Origin: Deltaproteobacteria bacterium
GTDB lineage: Bacteria; Myxococcota; B64-G9
Assembly: GCA_003647095.1 (NCBI GenBank)
Contig: QMME01000100.1
Coordinates: 1-11,626, forward strand
DNA: 11,626 bases
Direction: 5' to 3'
The notes under the pieces are model-generated. The model worked only from the letters and a program-made list of their open reading frames with translations, made no database searches and had not been told where the DNA came from. Below, in pieces: positions 1 to 6,297 of this stretch. The first letter of the stretch is position 1. Every line of letters starts with the position of its first letter. The position numbers were made by a program, and so were the translations under genes.

Positions 1-1
1 C

Positions 2-3000
2 CTGGAGAGCATCGTTCTCAGTCCGGACAGCGCCTCCATCCAGGTGGGCGAGACGGTGCAGCTGACCGCCACCGGCCACTACTCCGACGGCATGGACCGC
101 GACATCAGCGAGCAGGCTTTCTGGTCGTCGAGCGACGCGGCGGTGGCGGCGGTGTCCAACGCTCCCGGCTCCAAGGGCCTGGTGACCGGCACCGGGCAGG
201 GCAGCGCCACGGTGACGGCATCCCTGGCCGGCATCGACAGCGCCCCGGCCTCGTTCACCGTCACCCCGCCGCTCAACCAGCAGCCGGTGGCGGTGCTCGG
301 CGGCGACTCCACCGCCACCGTGGGAGTGGCCGCCTCCTTCAGCGGCGCCGGCTCCTACGACATCGACGGCAGCATCGTCAACTACACCTTCAACTTCGGC
401 GACGGCTCCGGTGACGTGGATAACGGCACCAGCCCCGACATCACCCATGTCTTCGGCAGCGCCAACACCTACACCGTGGTGCTCACCGTTACCGACGACC
501 AGGGCGCCAGCGGCTCGGATACAATGCAGGTGGTGGTCACCGACACGCCCAACCAGGCGCCCACCGCCCTGCTGGTCTGCCCCGGCTCGGGCTCGGTGGG
601 CCAGACGCTGGTCTTCGATGCCTCCAGCTCCTTCGACTCCGACGGTACCATCGTCAACTACACCTTCAACTTCGGCGACGGCACGGGCGATCTCGACAAC
701 GGCGCCAGCCCGAGCACGAGCCATGCCTACCAGTCCGAGGGCGCCTTCACCGCCTCGGTGGTGGTCACCGACGACGACGGCGCCCAGGCCATGGCCACCT
801 GCCCGGTGGCCATCGGTGCCGCCACCATCCCCGAGGTGCGTATCATCAGGCCCCAGGGAACGGTGGACGCCACCCAGGGCCAGTCCTTCAACGTGCTGGT
901 CGACGCCAACGGCCAGGGCGGCTACAACGTGGTGCGGGTAGAGTTGCTGGCCGACGGCGTGAGCCAGGGCGAGGACACCTCGGCTCCCTACGAGTTCGTC
1001 TACACCGTGCCCGGCTCGGCCCAGACCGGCTCCACCATCACCCTGCTGGCCCGCGCCTACGACGACAACAACCCCGCCGGCGAGGGCCAGTCGCAGCCGG
1101 TCTACCTGGAGGTGAAGAACTACCCGCCGGTGGCCGATTTCACCGCCACCATCTCCGACGCCCTGCAGGTGACCGTGGACGCCTCCTCCTGCAGCGACGT
1201 GGAGACGGCCCCGGCCGACCTCGAGGTGCGCTGGGACTGGGAGTCGGACGGCAGCTGGGACACCGCCTGGAGCACCAACAAGGTGGAGGTGCACAACTAC
1301 CCCGCCGACGGTTCCTACACCATCACCATGCAGGTGCGCGACTCGGTGGACCAGACCGACCAGACCAGCCGCACCGTGGACCTGGCCAGCCAGCAGACGG
1401 TGGGGGGCACGGTGACCACCACCACCTGGTACGGCACCATCATCGTCACCGGTACGGTAACGGTTCCCGCCGGCGAGGTGTTGACCGTCAACCCCAACAC
1501 CCAGGTGCTGGTGATGTACCTCGACCAGGACAGCGACGGCACCGGCGACTTCGCCATCAACATCGAGGGCGAGCTGCACGTCAACGGCGCCGACGGCCAG
1601 CCGGTGCTGTTTTCCGTCTACGGCTCCGACCACAAGGAGCCGGGCGCCTGGCAGGGACTGCGCATCTACGGCTCGGATCCATCCAGCATCGACTATGCCG
1701 TCGTCGAGTACGCCGACGTCGGGGCGGTCATCGAAAACGACTCCACCGTGAGCAACTCCACCTTCCGCTTCAACCGCACCGGCCTGCAACTCGACGGCGC
1801 CGACGGGGCCGCCCTGACGGCGGTGCAGTGCCTGCAGAACGAGGGCATTGGACTGCGCCTGGACGGCAGCGCCAACGTCGCCATGAGCGACATCACCTGC
1901 TCGGGTAACGGTTCCACCGGCCTGCGCCTGGAAGGTTCGAACGGCGGCAGCCTGACCGGCTGCGACGTGATGCAGAACGGCGCCAACGGCATCGACCTCA
2001 TCGACTCCGACCTGGACATCGACTCCTGCGCGGTGACCGACAACCGGGGCATGGGGGTACGCTACCGGGGCGGCTCCGACGGCACCATGATCCACAGCCA
2101 GATCACCTACAACGACGACGTGGGTGTACGGGCGGAGAGCGCCGGCGGCCACCCCCATCCGGTCATCAACTACAACAACGTCTACGGCAACTCGGTGGTG
2201 GCCGGCACCGTCGAGGTCACCGCCGATCCCTCGGCCACCCTGGACCTGTCGGGACCCTACAGCTCCGGCTGGGCCTACTCGGGCGTATGGACGACGCCCA
2301 GCGGGCTGGAGGTGCGGCAGGCCAATTTCGAGTACACCGAAAACTATTACGCCAGCGGCCACCTGCAAACGGGCGGCGGCAGCAGCCTGTACTCCGCCAG
2401 CTCGACCTGGTCGGGCTGGGTGGACGTCAGCGCCGCCGGCACGAGCGATCTGCGGGTGGCCCTGTACCAGACCTACAACTCCAGTTCCAATGGTTCCAAC
2501 CATGTGCGAGTGAACCAGGTGGTCTACAGCGAACAGAGCGCCTCCGGCCTGGAACTGTCGGTATCGGTGTTCTCCGGGCAGGTCAACGCCCGCTACAACT
2601 ACTGGGGGGCTTTCCCCAACGTGCTCGACCACATCAGCTACAACACTCCCGGGGCGGTGGACATCCAGGGATTCGTGGGGGTGGCCTTCGATTCCAGCTG
2701 GGACACCGGCCCTTACAAGGCCGGGGACATCAACTCCGAGACCTGGTCGGGCACCGTCTATATCACCGGCGACACCAACCTGGTGAGCGGCGAGACGCTC
2801 AGCATAGATGCCGATACCCAGGTGCTGTTCGTGCCCATCGACCAGGACTTCGACGGGGTGGGTGATTACGGGTTGTACTGCTACGGCCTGCTCGACGTCA
2901 ACGGCACCGCCGCGCAGCCGGTGGTGTTCACCGCCCTCGGTTCCAACCCGGCCACGGCCTCGTTCGAGGAAGTCTACGTCGAGGGCAACTCCTCCACCAT

Positions 3001-4030
3001 CGACTGGGCCGAGATTCACTACGGACAGATCGGCCTGGAGGTGACTGCCGCCGGGGCGGCGCTGGCCGACATTACCATCGACAACTGCAACCGTTTCGGC
3101 CTCTACCTCAACACCTTCAGCGGCGGCACCATGGACCGTATCACCGCCAGCAACAACCAGGACGTGGGGGTGTATATAAGAAACACCATCGATCCGGCGC
3201 TCACTTACCTGCTGGCCGAGCAGAACAGCGGTACCGCCGTGCTCCTGGAAAACGCCACCGCCTCCTTCACCGACTGCACCGTGCGTGACAACAGCGCTGA
3301 CGGCCTGGTGGCCGTCGATTCCGATGCCACCATCGACCACAGCGCCTTCCTCTACAACGGCGGGGCCGGGATACGTTTCCAGGGCGCCAGCGACGGTTCG
3401 TTGACCTACAGCAACGTCAAGTACAACGACCTTTCCGGAGTGGTGGCGCAGAGCCGCGGCGGCCACCCCTACCCGGCCATCGGCTACTGCAACCTCTATG
3501 GCAACTCGGTGGTGAGTTCACTCGAGCCCACCAGCACCGACCCCTCGGCCACGCTGTCGCTGACCGGCCAGTACAGCTCCGGCTGGCAATATTCCCCCAA
3601 CTGGAGCACCCCGGGTGGCGGCGAGGTCTTCCGGGCCTACTTCCAGTACAGCGAGAACTACTATGCCAGCGGCCACCTGCAGACCGGCGACGGCAGCAGT
3701 ATCTACTCCGCGAGCTCCACCTGGGCGGGCTGGGTAGATTCCTCGGCCTCCTTCACCAACACCCTGCGGGTGGCCCTGTACCAGACCTACAACTCCTCCT
3801 CCAACGGCGGCAACACCGTTTCGGTGACCTCGGTGGAGTACCTGGAAGCGGTGCAGCCGCCCAATACCATCGAGATGACCACCGCCACCAACTCCGGCAC
3901 CATCGCCGCCAACCACGTCTACTGGGGACAGCAGACCGACGTCGCCAGCCGCCTGTCCATGAGCAGGTCCGACGCCGTGGACTTCACCTCCTGGGAGCTT
4001 TCCGAGGTCACCGGCTGCGGGCCGCGCTAG
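2..4030 (+). CDS. Giant modular surface/secreted protein (Big_2, PKD, beta-helix), 5' partial
   Basis: The frame is open to the left edge: the codons before the GTG at 44 already encode the first strand of an Ig fold, so that GTG is internal and the true start lies outside. The visible 1342 residues read as: Big_2-type Ig domain (about 1-88), PKD (about 93-178), PKD (about 187-271), Ig-like domain (about 277-372), PKD (about 374-462, with a WDWESDG core in place of FNFGDG), then two right-handed parallel beta-helix modules (about 470-911 and 912-1342) rich in short Asn/Asp/Gly-turn repeats. PKD and Big_2 domains usually act as extracellular spacers or adhesion domains; beta-helices of this NosD-like type bind or cleave polysaccharide in other proteins, but I see no catalytic site I can name. 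No LPXTG, PEP-CTERM or other sorting tail is evident at the C terminus (ends CGPR). Probably exported to the surface, but the signal peptide is not in view. The substrate is unknown. Its stop overlaps that of the converging PhzF-like gene. Confidence 0.9.
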   Translation: MESIVLSPDSASIQVGETVQLTATGHYSDGMDRDISEQAFWSSSDAAVAAVSNAPGSKGLVTGTGQGSATVTASLAGIDSAPASFTVTPPLNQQPVAVLGGDSTATVGVAASFSGAGSYDIDGSIVNYTFNFGDGSGDVDNGTSPDITHVFGSANTYTVVLTVTDDQGASGSDTMQVVVTDTPNQAPTALLVCPGSGSVGQTLVFDASSSFDSDGTIVNYTFNFGDGTGDLDNGASPSTSHAYQSEGAFTASVVVTDDDGAQAMATCPVAIGAATIPEVRIIRPQGTVDATQGQSFNVLVDANGQGGYNVVRVELLADGVSQGEDTSAPYEFVYTVPGSAQTGSTITLLARAYDDNNPAGEGQSQPVYLEVKNYPPVADFTATISDALQVTVDASSCSDVETAPADLEVRWDWESDGSWDTAWSTNKVEVHNYPADGSYTITMQVRDSVDQTDQTSRTVDLASQQTVGGTVTTTTWYGTIIVTGTVTVPAGEVLTVNPNTQVLVMYLDQDSDGTGDFAINIEGELHVNGADGQPVLFSVYGSDHKEPGAWQGLRIYGSDPSSIDYAVVEYADVGAVIENDSTVSNSTFRFNRTGLQLDGADGAALTAVQCLQNEGIGLRLDGSANVAMSDITCSGNGSTGLRLEGSNGGSLTGCDVMQNGANGIDLIDSDLDIDSCAVTDNRGMGVRYRGGSDGTMIHSQITYNDDVGVRAESAGGHPHPVINYNNVYGNSVVAGTVEVTADPSATLDLSGPYSSGWAYSGVWTTPSGLEVRQANFEYTENYYASGHLQTGGGSSLYSASSTWSGWVDVSAAGTSDLRVALYQTYNSSSNGSNHVRVNQVVYSEQSASGLELSVSVFSGQVNARYNYWGAFPNVLDHISYNTPGAVDIQGFVGVAFDSSWDTGPYKAGDINSETWSGTVYITGDTNLVSGETLSIDADTQVLFVPIDQDFDGVGDYGLYCYGLLDVNGTAAQPVVFTALGSNPATASFEEVYVEGNSSTIDWAEIHYGQIGLEVTAAGAALADITIDNCNRFGLYLNTFSGGTMDRITASNNQDVGVYIRNTIDPALTYLLAEQNSGTAVLLENATASFTDCTVRDNSADGLVAVDSDATIDHSAFLYNGGAGIRFQGASDGSLTYSNVKYNDLSGVVAQSRGGHPYPAIGYCNLYGNSVVSSLEPTSTDPSATLSLTGQYSSGWQYSPNWSTPGGGEVFRAYFQYSENYYASGHLQTGDGSSIYSASSTWAGWVDSSASFTNTLRVALYQTYNSSSNGGNTVSVTSVEYLEAVQPPNTIEMTTATNSGTIAANHVYWGQQTDVASRLSMSRSDAVDFTSWELSEVTGCGPR
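374..406 (+). repeat. PKD-core repeat, copy 1 (identical 33 nt)
   Basis: The 33 nucleotides encoding IVNYTFNFGDG in the first PKD domain are identical to positions 650-682 in the second PKD domain, 276 bases (92 codons) downstream. The flanking sequence has diverged. This points to recent duplication or gene conversion of the domain within the gene. Confidence 0.85.
650..682 (+). repeat. PKD-core repeat, copy 2 (identical 33 nt)
   Basis: Second copy of the PKD core that is identical to positions 374-406. The repeat unit is one PKD domain of 92 codons. Both copies keep the FGDG motif and are followed by a similar acidic turn (GDVDNG and GDLDNG). Confidence 0.85.
1418..2734 (+). repeat. Beta-helix module, copy 1 of 2 (within the giant gene)
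   Basis: This segment encodes an N-cap-like stretch (WYGTIIVTG, then LTVNPNTQVLV), a calcium-loop-like DQDSDGTGD (1523-1549), the strand GELHVNG, a run of beta-helix coils, the motif NVYGN, a ~130-residue insert, and the closing YNYWG. Copy 2 follows directly in the same order at a nearly constant offset of 1314-1317 bases. Within the insert both copies share an identical 33-nt stretch (2450-2482 and 3764-3796). The module boundaries are approximate. Confidence 0.8.
2192..2587 (+). other. Insert domain in beta-helix module 1 (~130 aa)
   Basis: Between the beta-helix motifs NVYGN and ARYNYWG, which are normally close together in this type of helix, lies a ~130-residue block that does not read as helix coils. 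It is rich in aromatic, Ser and Gly residues (YSSGW, ENYYASGHLQTG, SASSTW, GWVD, LRVALYQTYNSSSNG) and ends in a V-x-x-V-x-Y strand. The pattern loosely resembles a beta-sandwich of CUB type (a shared E-x-Y-Y stretch, a Gly-rich turn and a late hydrophobic strand). That comparison is inference; I do not recognise the domain firmly. Confidence 0.55.
2735..4027 (+). repeat. Beta-helix module, copy 2 of 2 (within the giant gene)
   Basis: Tandem copy of 1418-2734 in the same motif order: WSGTVYITG, LSIDADTQVLF, DQDFDGVGD (2840-2866), GLLDVNG, coils, NLYGN, insert, and VYWG. The coil region has diverged more than the insert, which keeps YSSGW, ENYYASGHLQTG, YSASSTW and LRVALYQTYNSSSNG. The protein ends about 40 residues after the YWG motif. 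Confidence 0.8.
3506..3903 (+). other. Insert domain in beta-helix module 2 (~130 aa)
   Basis: Second copy of the block at 2192-2587, again placed exactly between NLYGN and NHVYWG. It is the most conserved part between the two modules. That suggests it, rather than the helix coils, is under the stronger functional constraint, or that the two copies have recently converted. Its function is not known. Confidence 0.55.
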
Positions 4031-4935
4031 CCCGGTGGGTCTTGCTCTTTCCTCGGTGGAGTGACGGCCCGGGGCTGGTCGCCACGGAGCGACAGTACGG
4101 CGCTGGTCGTCAGGTGCACCTTCTTGACCTCCCGCGCGTCGTGCTCGACGGCCAGCTCTACATGGCTGGCCCGGCCCACTTCCACCCCCTGCGCGGCGCT
4201 CAGTTCGCTGCGCGGCGGGCTTAGGGTGAGGGCCTTCTCCTTGACCACCAGGGCCGCGGCGGCGCCGACGGCCGCCGCCGAGCCCGGTTGTTCGAAGATC
4301 CCCAGGGCCGGGGCCAGGGTGCGCAGGCGCAGCTCGGCTGCTCCCTGCCAGGTGTAGAGCACGGTGCGCACCACGCCGATCTTGCGATTGAGCCGGGCCA
4401 GCGAGTCGTAGTCGGGGCGGATCTCGGCCAGTGCGTCCACCGTGGCCACCGGCACCACCAGGCTCGGGCTGCCGGCCCGCACCTGCTCGAGCGGCCAGTG
4501 ATCGGGCATGCGGTAGCGATCCAGGCCCAGGGTCCCGGCCAGCAGGTCGCGGCTGTAGCGGTAGGGGGCGAACTCCACCCCGGAAAGCTCGAGCTCCAGG
4601 CGGACCGGGCCGGTATCGTCCCCGGCAGGTTCGCTCCTGGCCGTGCCGCCGGGGAACGTCACCGGGGCCCGGGTGGCCGCGGCGGCGGCCAGCAAGCCGG
4701 TCAGGGAAAGTTCCAGCGGCTGGCGGGGGCTGAACTGGCGCCACTGCCCGTCCGCCTCCCGCCCGGCGGCGGCGAACACGCTCACCGGCATGCCCAGCTC
4801 GGCGGCCAGGTGCAGGCACTCGCCTTCGCTCAACTCTCCTGCCCCGGAAAATACCGCCACCGGGCAGCCGGACAGCAACCTGACGCTGAACACGTCGACG
4901 ACCTGCACTGTCAAGGAACGGACTTGCTCAGTCAT
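4027..4935 (-). CDS. PhzF-fold protein (PhzF/YddE-like) with altered active site
   Basis: 302 residues, a normal length for the PhzF family, whose founding member isomerises a precursor in phenazine synthesis and which shares the diaminopimelate-epimerase fold. Family landmarks: VVDVFSVRLLSGCPVAVF (12-29, normally VDvFt..pf.GNPvAVv), SLVVPVATVDAL (158-169), PDYDSLARL, IFEQPGSAAAVG (213-224, normally EDPaTGSA) and, near the end, QGVEVGRAS (normally QG..mGRps). The glutamate normally found in NLSET is missing: the stretch here reads ELGMPVSVF (46-54), with no acidic residue after the first position. The aspartate of EDP is also replaced, by Gln216. Isomerase chemistry as known for PhzF is therefore doubtful. 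ATG at 4933-4935 is chosen because it has an AAGGCAGG ribosome site just upstream and overlaps the preceding gene by 8 bases, as expected for a coupled operon. The product is probably cytoplasmic, with unknown substrate. Confidence 0.85.
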   Translation of the reverse strand: MTEQVRSLTVQVVDVFSVRLLSGCPVAVFSGAGELSEGECLHLAAELGMPVSVFAAAGREADGQWRQFSPRQPLELSLTGLLAAAAATRAPVTFPGGTARSEPAGDDTGPVRLELELSGVEFAPYRYSRDLLAGTLGLDRYRMPDHWPLEQVRAGSPSLVVPVATVDALAEIRPDYDSLARLNRKIGVVRTVLYTWQGAAELRLRTLAPALGIFEQPGSAAAVGAAAALVVKEKALTLSPPRSELSAAQGVEVGRASHVELAVEHDAREVKKVHLTTSAVLSLRGDQPRAVTPPRKEQDPPG

Positions 4936-5965
4936 CTTGCCTGCCTTTCTCGACCCAGGAGGAGATATCAGCTCCCGAGAGGGTATGCCAGTAGAGCAGC
5001 GGCCCCGTTTTCCGGCCGGCCGCCTCCAGCAAGGCTGCGGCCGCCTTGCCGGTGTAGGTATCTTCCAGGATGATGCCGGCGCCGGCGAACAGCTCCACGG
5101 CGCGGCGACCGGCCTTCGTGGCCCGGCCGTAGCCGTCGCCGAAGAAGCGGTGCTCGATCTCCAGGTTGGCGCCGGGCCGCCGCGGCCGCGGCAGCTCGTC
5201 GCCGCCCGAGCGCAGCAGCCGCCGGGTGGCCCGCAGCAGTGCCAGCAGGCGCCGCCGGTTGGCCAGCAGGCGGTCGATGACCCGTACCGCCACCACCCGG
5301 GTGGCCAGCCCCGCCAGCTCGAGACCCAGCGCCAGGCCCGCCGCCGTGCCACCGGTGCCGAAGGCCAGGTAGACGGCGGCCGGTTCCGGCAGCAGCCCGG
5401 CCCGCACCTGTGCCGCCAGCTCCAGGCCGGCATTGACGAAGCCCAGCGCTCCCAGCGGGTTGGAGCCCCCGCCGGGTATCAGGTAGGGCCACGAGCCCTC
5501 GCGCCGGCGGCAGCGCAGCAGGGCCCGCATCAGCCCGGCCGCCAGCAGGTACTTGGAGCCCACCTCCACCAGCTCGGCGCCGGCCCCCCGGTCGGCGGCC
5601 AGGTTGCGCTCGACGTGCTCCGTCGGCGGCTGGGGAAAGATGACGCCGGTGGCGGCCAGCCCCAGGCTGCGGGCGTGCAACACCGTGGCCAGCAGGTGGT
5701 TGGAGCCGCGCGCGCCCATGGTCAGCACCCGCCCCGTCCCGCGCCGGCGGGCCGCCGCCAACAGCAGCTCGAGCTTGCGCACCTTGTTGCCGCCGTAGAG
5801 CGGCGAGCTGAGATCGTCGCGCTTGATCCACAACTCGGCGGCACCCGGCCCGGCCAGCCGCGGCAGCTGCTCCACCGGCGTGGGCAGCTCGGCCAGCTCG
5901 AGCGGCTGCAGCCTCTCCAGCAGCCGGGGGGCCAGGGTTGCCAGTGGTCGCGACCATTGCACCAT
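4928..5965 (-). CDS. PLP-dependent enzyme, D-cysteine desulfhydrase / ACC deaminase family
   Basis: Fold-type II pyridoxal-phosphate enzyme of about 345 residues, typical for the family, whose known members deaminate 1-aminocyclopropane-1-carboxylate or desulfhydrate D-cysteine. Visible signatures, numbered from the ATG: LWIKRDDLSSPLYGGNK with PLP lysine 61 (codon 5783-5785), SNH in a helix-start motif (usually QSNH, here GSNH), IPGGGSNPLGALGFV, the phosphate-binding loop FGTGGTAAGLA, and DTYTGKAAAALLE. The usual HTGG near the C terminus is HTLSGAD here. Substrate cannot be assigned; the divergence at GSNH and HTLSGAD argues against simply calling it ACC deaminase. The ATG at 5963-5965 has no clear ribosome site. 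A GTG at 5978-5980 would add five residues and is equally weak. The gene is the first of a two-gene operon with the PhzF-like gene, which overlaps its last codons. Confidence 0.88.
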   Translation of the reverse strand: MVQWSRPLATLAPRLLERLQPLELAELPTPVEQLPRLAGPGAAELWIKRDDLSSPLYGGNKVRKLELLLAAARRRGTGRVLTMGARGSNHLLATVLHARSLGLAATGVIFPQPPTEHVERNLAADRGAGAELVEVGSKYLLAAGLMRALLRCRRREGSWPYLIPGGGSNPLGALGFVNAGLELAAQVRAGLLPEPAAVYLAFGTGGTAAGLALGLELAGLATRVVAVRVIDRLLANRRRLLALLRATRRLLRSGGDELPRPRRPGANLEIEHRFFGDGYGRATKAGRRAVELFAGAGIILEDTYTGKAAAALLEAAGRKTGPLLYWHTLSGADISSWVEKGRQDD

Positions 5966-6011
5966 GGGGTAAAGGTACACGCTTGTCGCGCGGCCTGCAA
6001 TCCGCCCGTTC

Positions 6012-6046
6012 CCGGCGCGGCAATTGTTTCTGTGGCGCCGGCCTGC
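6012..6046 (+). repeat. Intergenic stem-loop repeat, copy 1
   Basis: 35 nt matching 6177-6211 with three differences; the first 19 bases are identical. The ends CCGGCGC (6012-6018) and GCGCCGG (6035-6041) form a perfect 7-bp stem around a loop containing CAATTGTTTC. Both copies lie in the same orientation, 165 bases apart. It resembles a dispersed extragenic palindrome, but only two copies are visible. Confidence 0.7.
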
Positions 6047-6129
6047 TTAACGCCTCGCTGCCCTCCGCTGCTCGGCAAGCTCGCAGCTACGGATAGTGTC
6101 CCGGCGGTGCGAGCGCCAAGGCGCGAGCA

Positions 6130-6156
6130 TGCGCAGGCTCCAGTGGAGCGTGCGCA
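6130..6156. repeat. Strong inverted repeat (12-bp stem, 3-nt loop)
   Basis: TGCGCAGGCTCC (6130-6141) pairs with GGAGCGTGCGCA (6145-6156) across an AGT loop. Eleven of twelve positions pair, with one G-G mismatch (6136/6150). No U tract follows on either strand and both neighbouring genes point away, so an intrinsic terminator is unlikely. It sits between the two 35-nt repeats. A smaller hairpin, GCGCC-AA-GGCGC, lies at 6113-6124. Confidence 0.65.
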
Positions 6157-6176
6157 AGCCGGGACGGCCTGCGCGG

Positions 6177-6211
6177 CCGGCGCGGCAATTGTTTCCGGGG
6201 CGCCGGCCCGC
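6177..6211 (+). repeat. Intergenic stem-loop repeat, copy 2
   Basis: Second copy of the 35-nt repeat at 6012-6046. The stem CCGGCGC (6177-6183) / GCGCCGG (6200-6206) is fully kept, while two of the three differences fall in the loop. Conservation of the stem suggests that the folded form matters, or that the copies are recent. Confidence 0.7.
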
Positions 6212-6256
6212 ATTCCTGCGTGCTTGTGGGTTCATCGTGGGCGCTGCTATCCTGGC

Positions 6257-6278
6257 GCCGTGACAATCCGGTGACATG
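6257..6278 (+). promoter_or_regulatory. Putative response-regulator site upstream of kinase gene (two 11-bp repeats)
   Basis: Two tandem 11-nt units, GCCGTGACAAT and CCGGTGACATG, place TGAC at 6261 and 6272, exactly 11 bp apart. The same unit occurs four times ahead of the exported-protein gene (9038-9081). OmpR/PhoB-type regulators bind direct repeats with this spacing, so autoregulation by the neighbouring regulator is a reasonable inference. A poor -10-like TAGGGT (6286-6291) follows 10 bp after the last TGAC, the layout known from PhoB-activated promoters, though it would give an almost leaderless transcript. Confidence 0.5.
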
Positions 6279-6297
6279 GGCCGGCTAGGGTGGCGGC

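Larger units (their letters stand above)
5966..6297. other. Divergent intergenic region with repeats and hairpins
   Basis: About 330 bases between the minus-strand PLP-enzyme gene and the plus-strand kinase gene. It should hold both divergent promoters, but no convincing sigma-70 pair is visible for the minus-strand gene. It contains two 35-nt stem-loop repeats, a central hairpin and, beside the kinase gene, two TGAC repeats (all listed separately). Short open frames here lack homology signs and ribosome sites and are not called. Confidence 0.6.

Noticed and set aside
3518..4819. Long minus-strand open frame (433 codons) overlapping the PhzF-like gene and the giant gene
   Set aside because: It is an out-of-frame shadow produced by high GC: Arg/Gly/Ala-rich with no domain, while the other frame shows clear PhzF landmarks and a ribosome site.
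6012..6211. CRISPR array or attC-type cassette site
   Set aside because: There are only two repeat copies 165 bases apart, with no regular spacers, no cas or integrase genes, and no attC core-site pattern.
4643..6274. Plus-strand open frame of 543 codons across the PLP enzyme and PhzF-like genes
   Set aside because: Runs antisense to two genes with clear family motifs, and its own translation is Gln/Arg/Pro-rich and unstructured.
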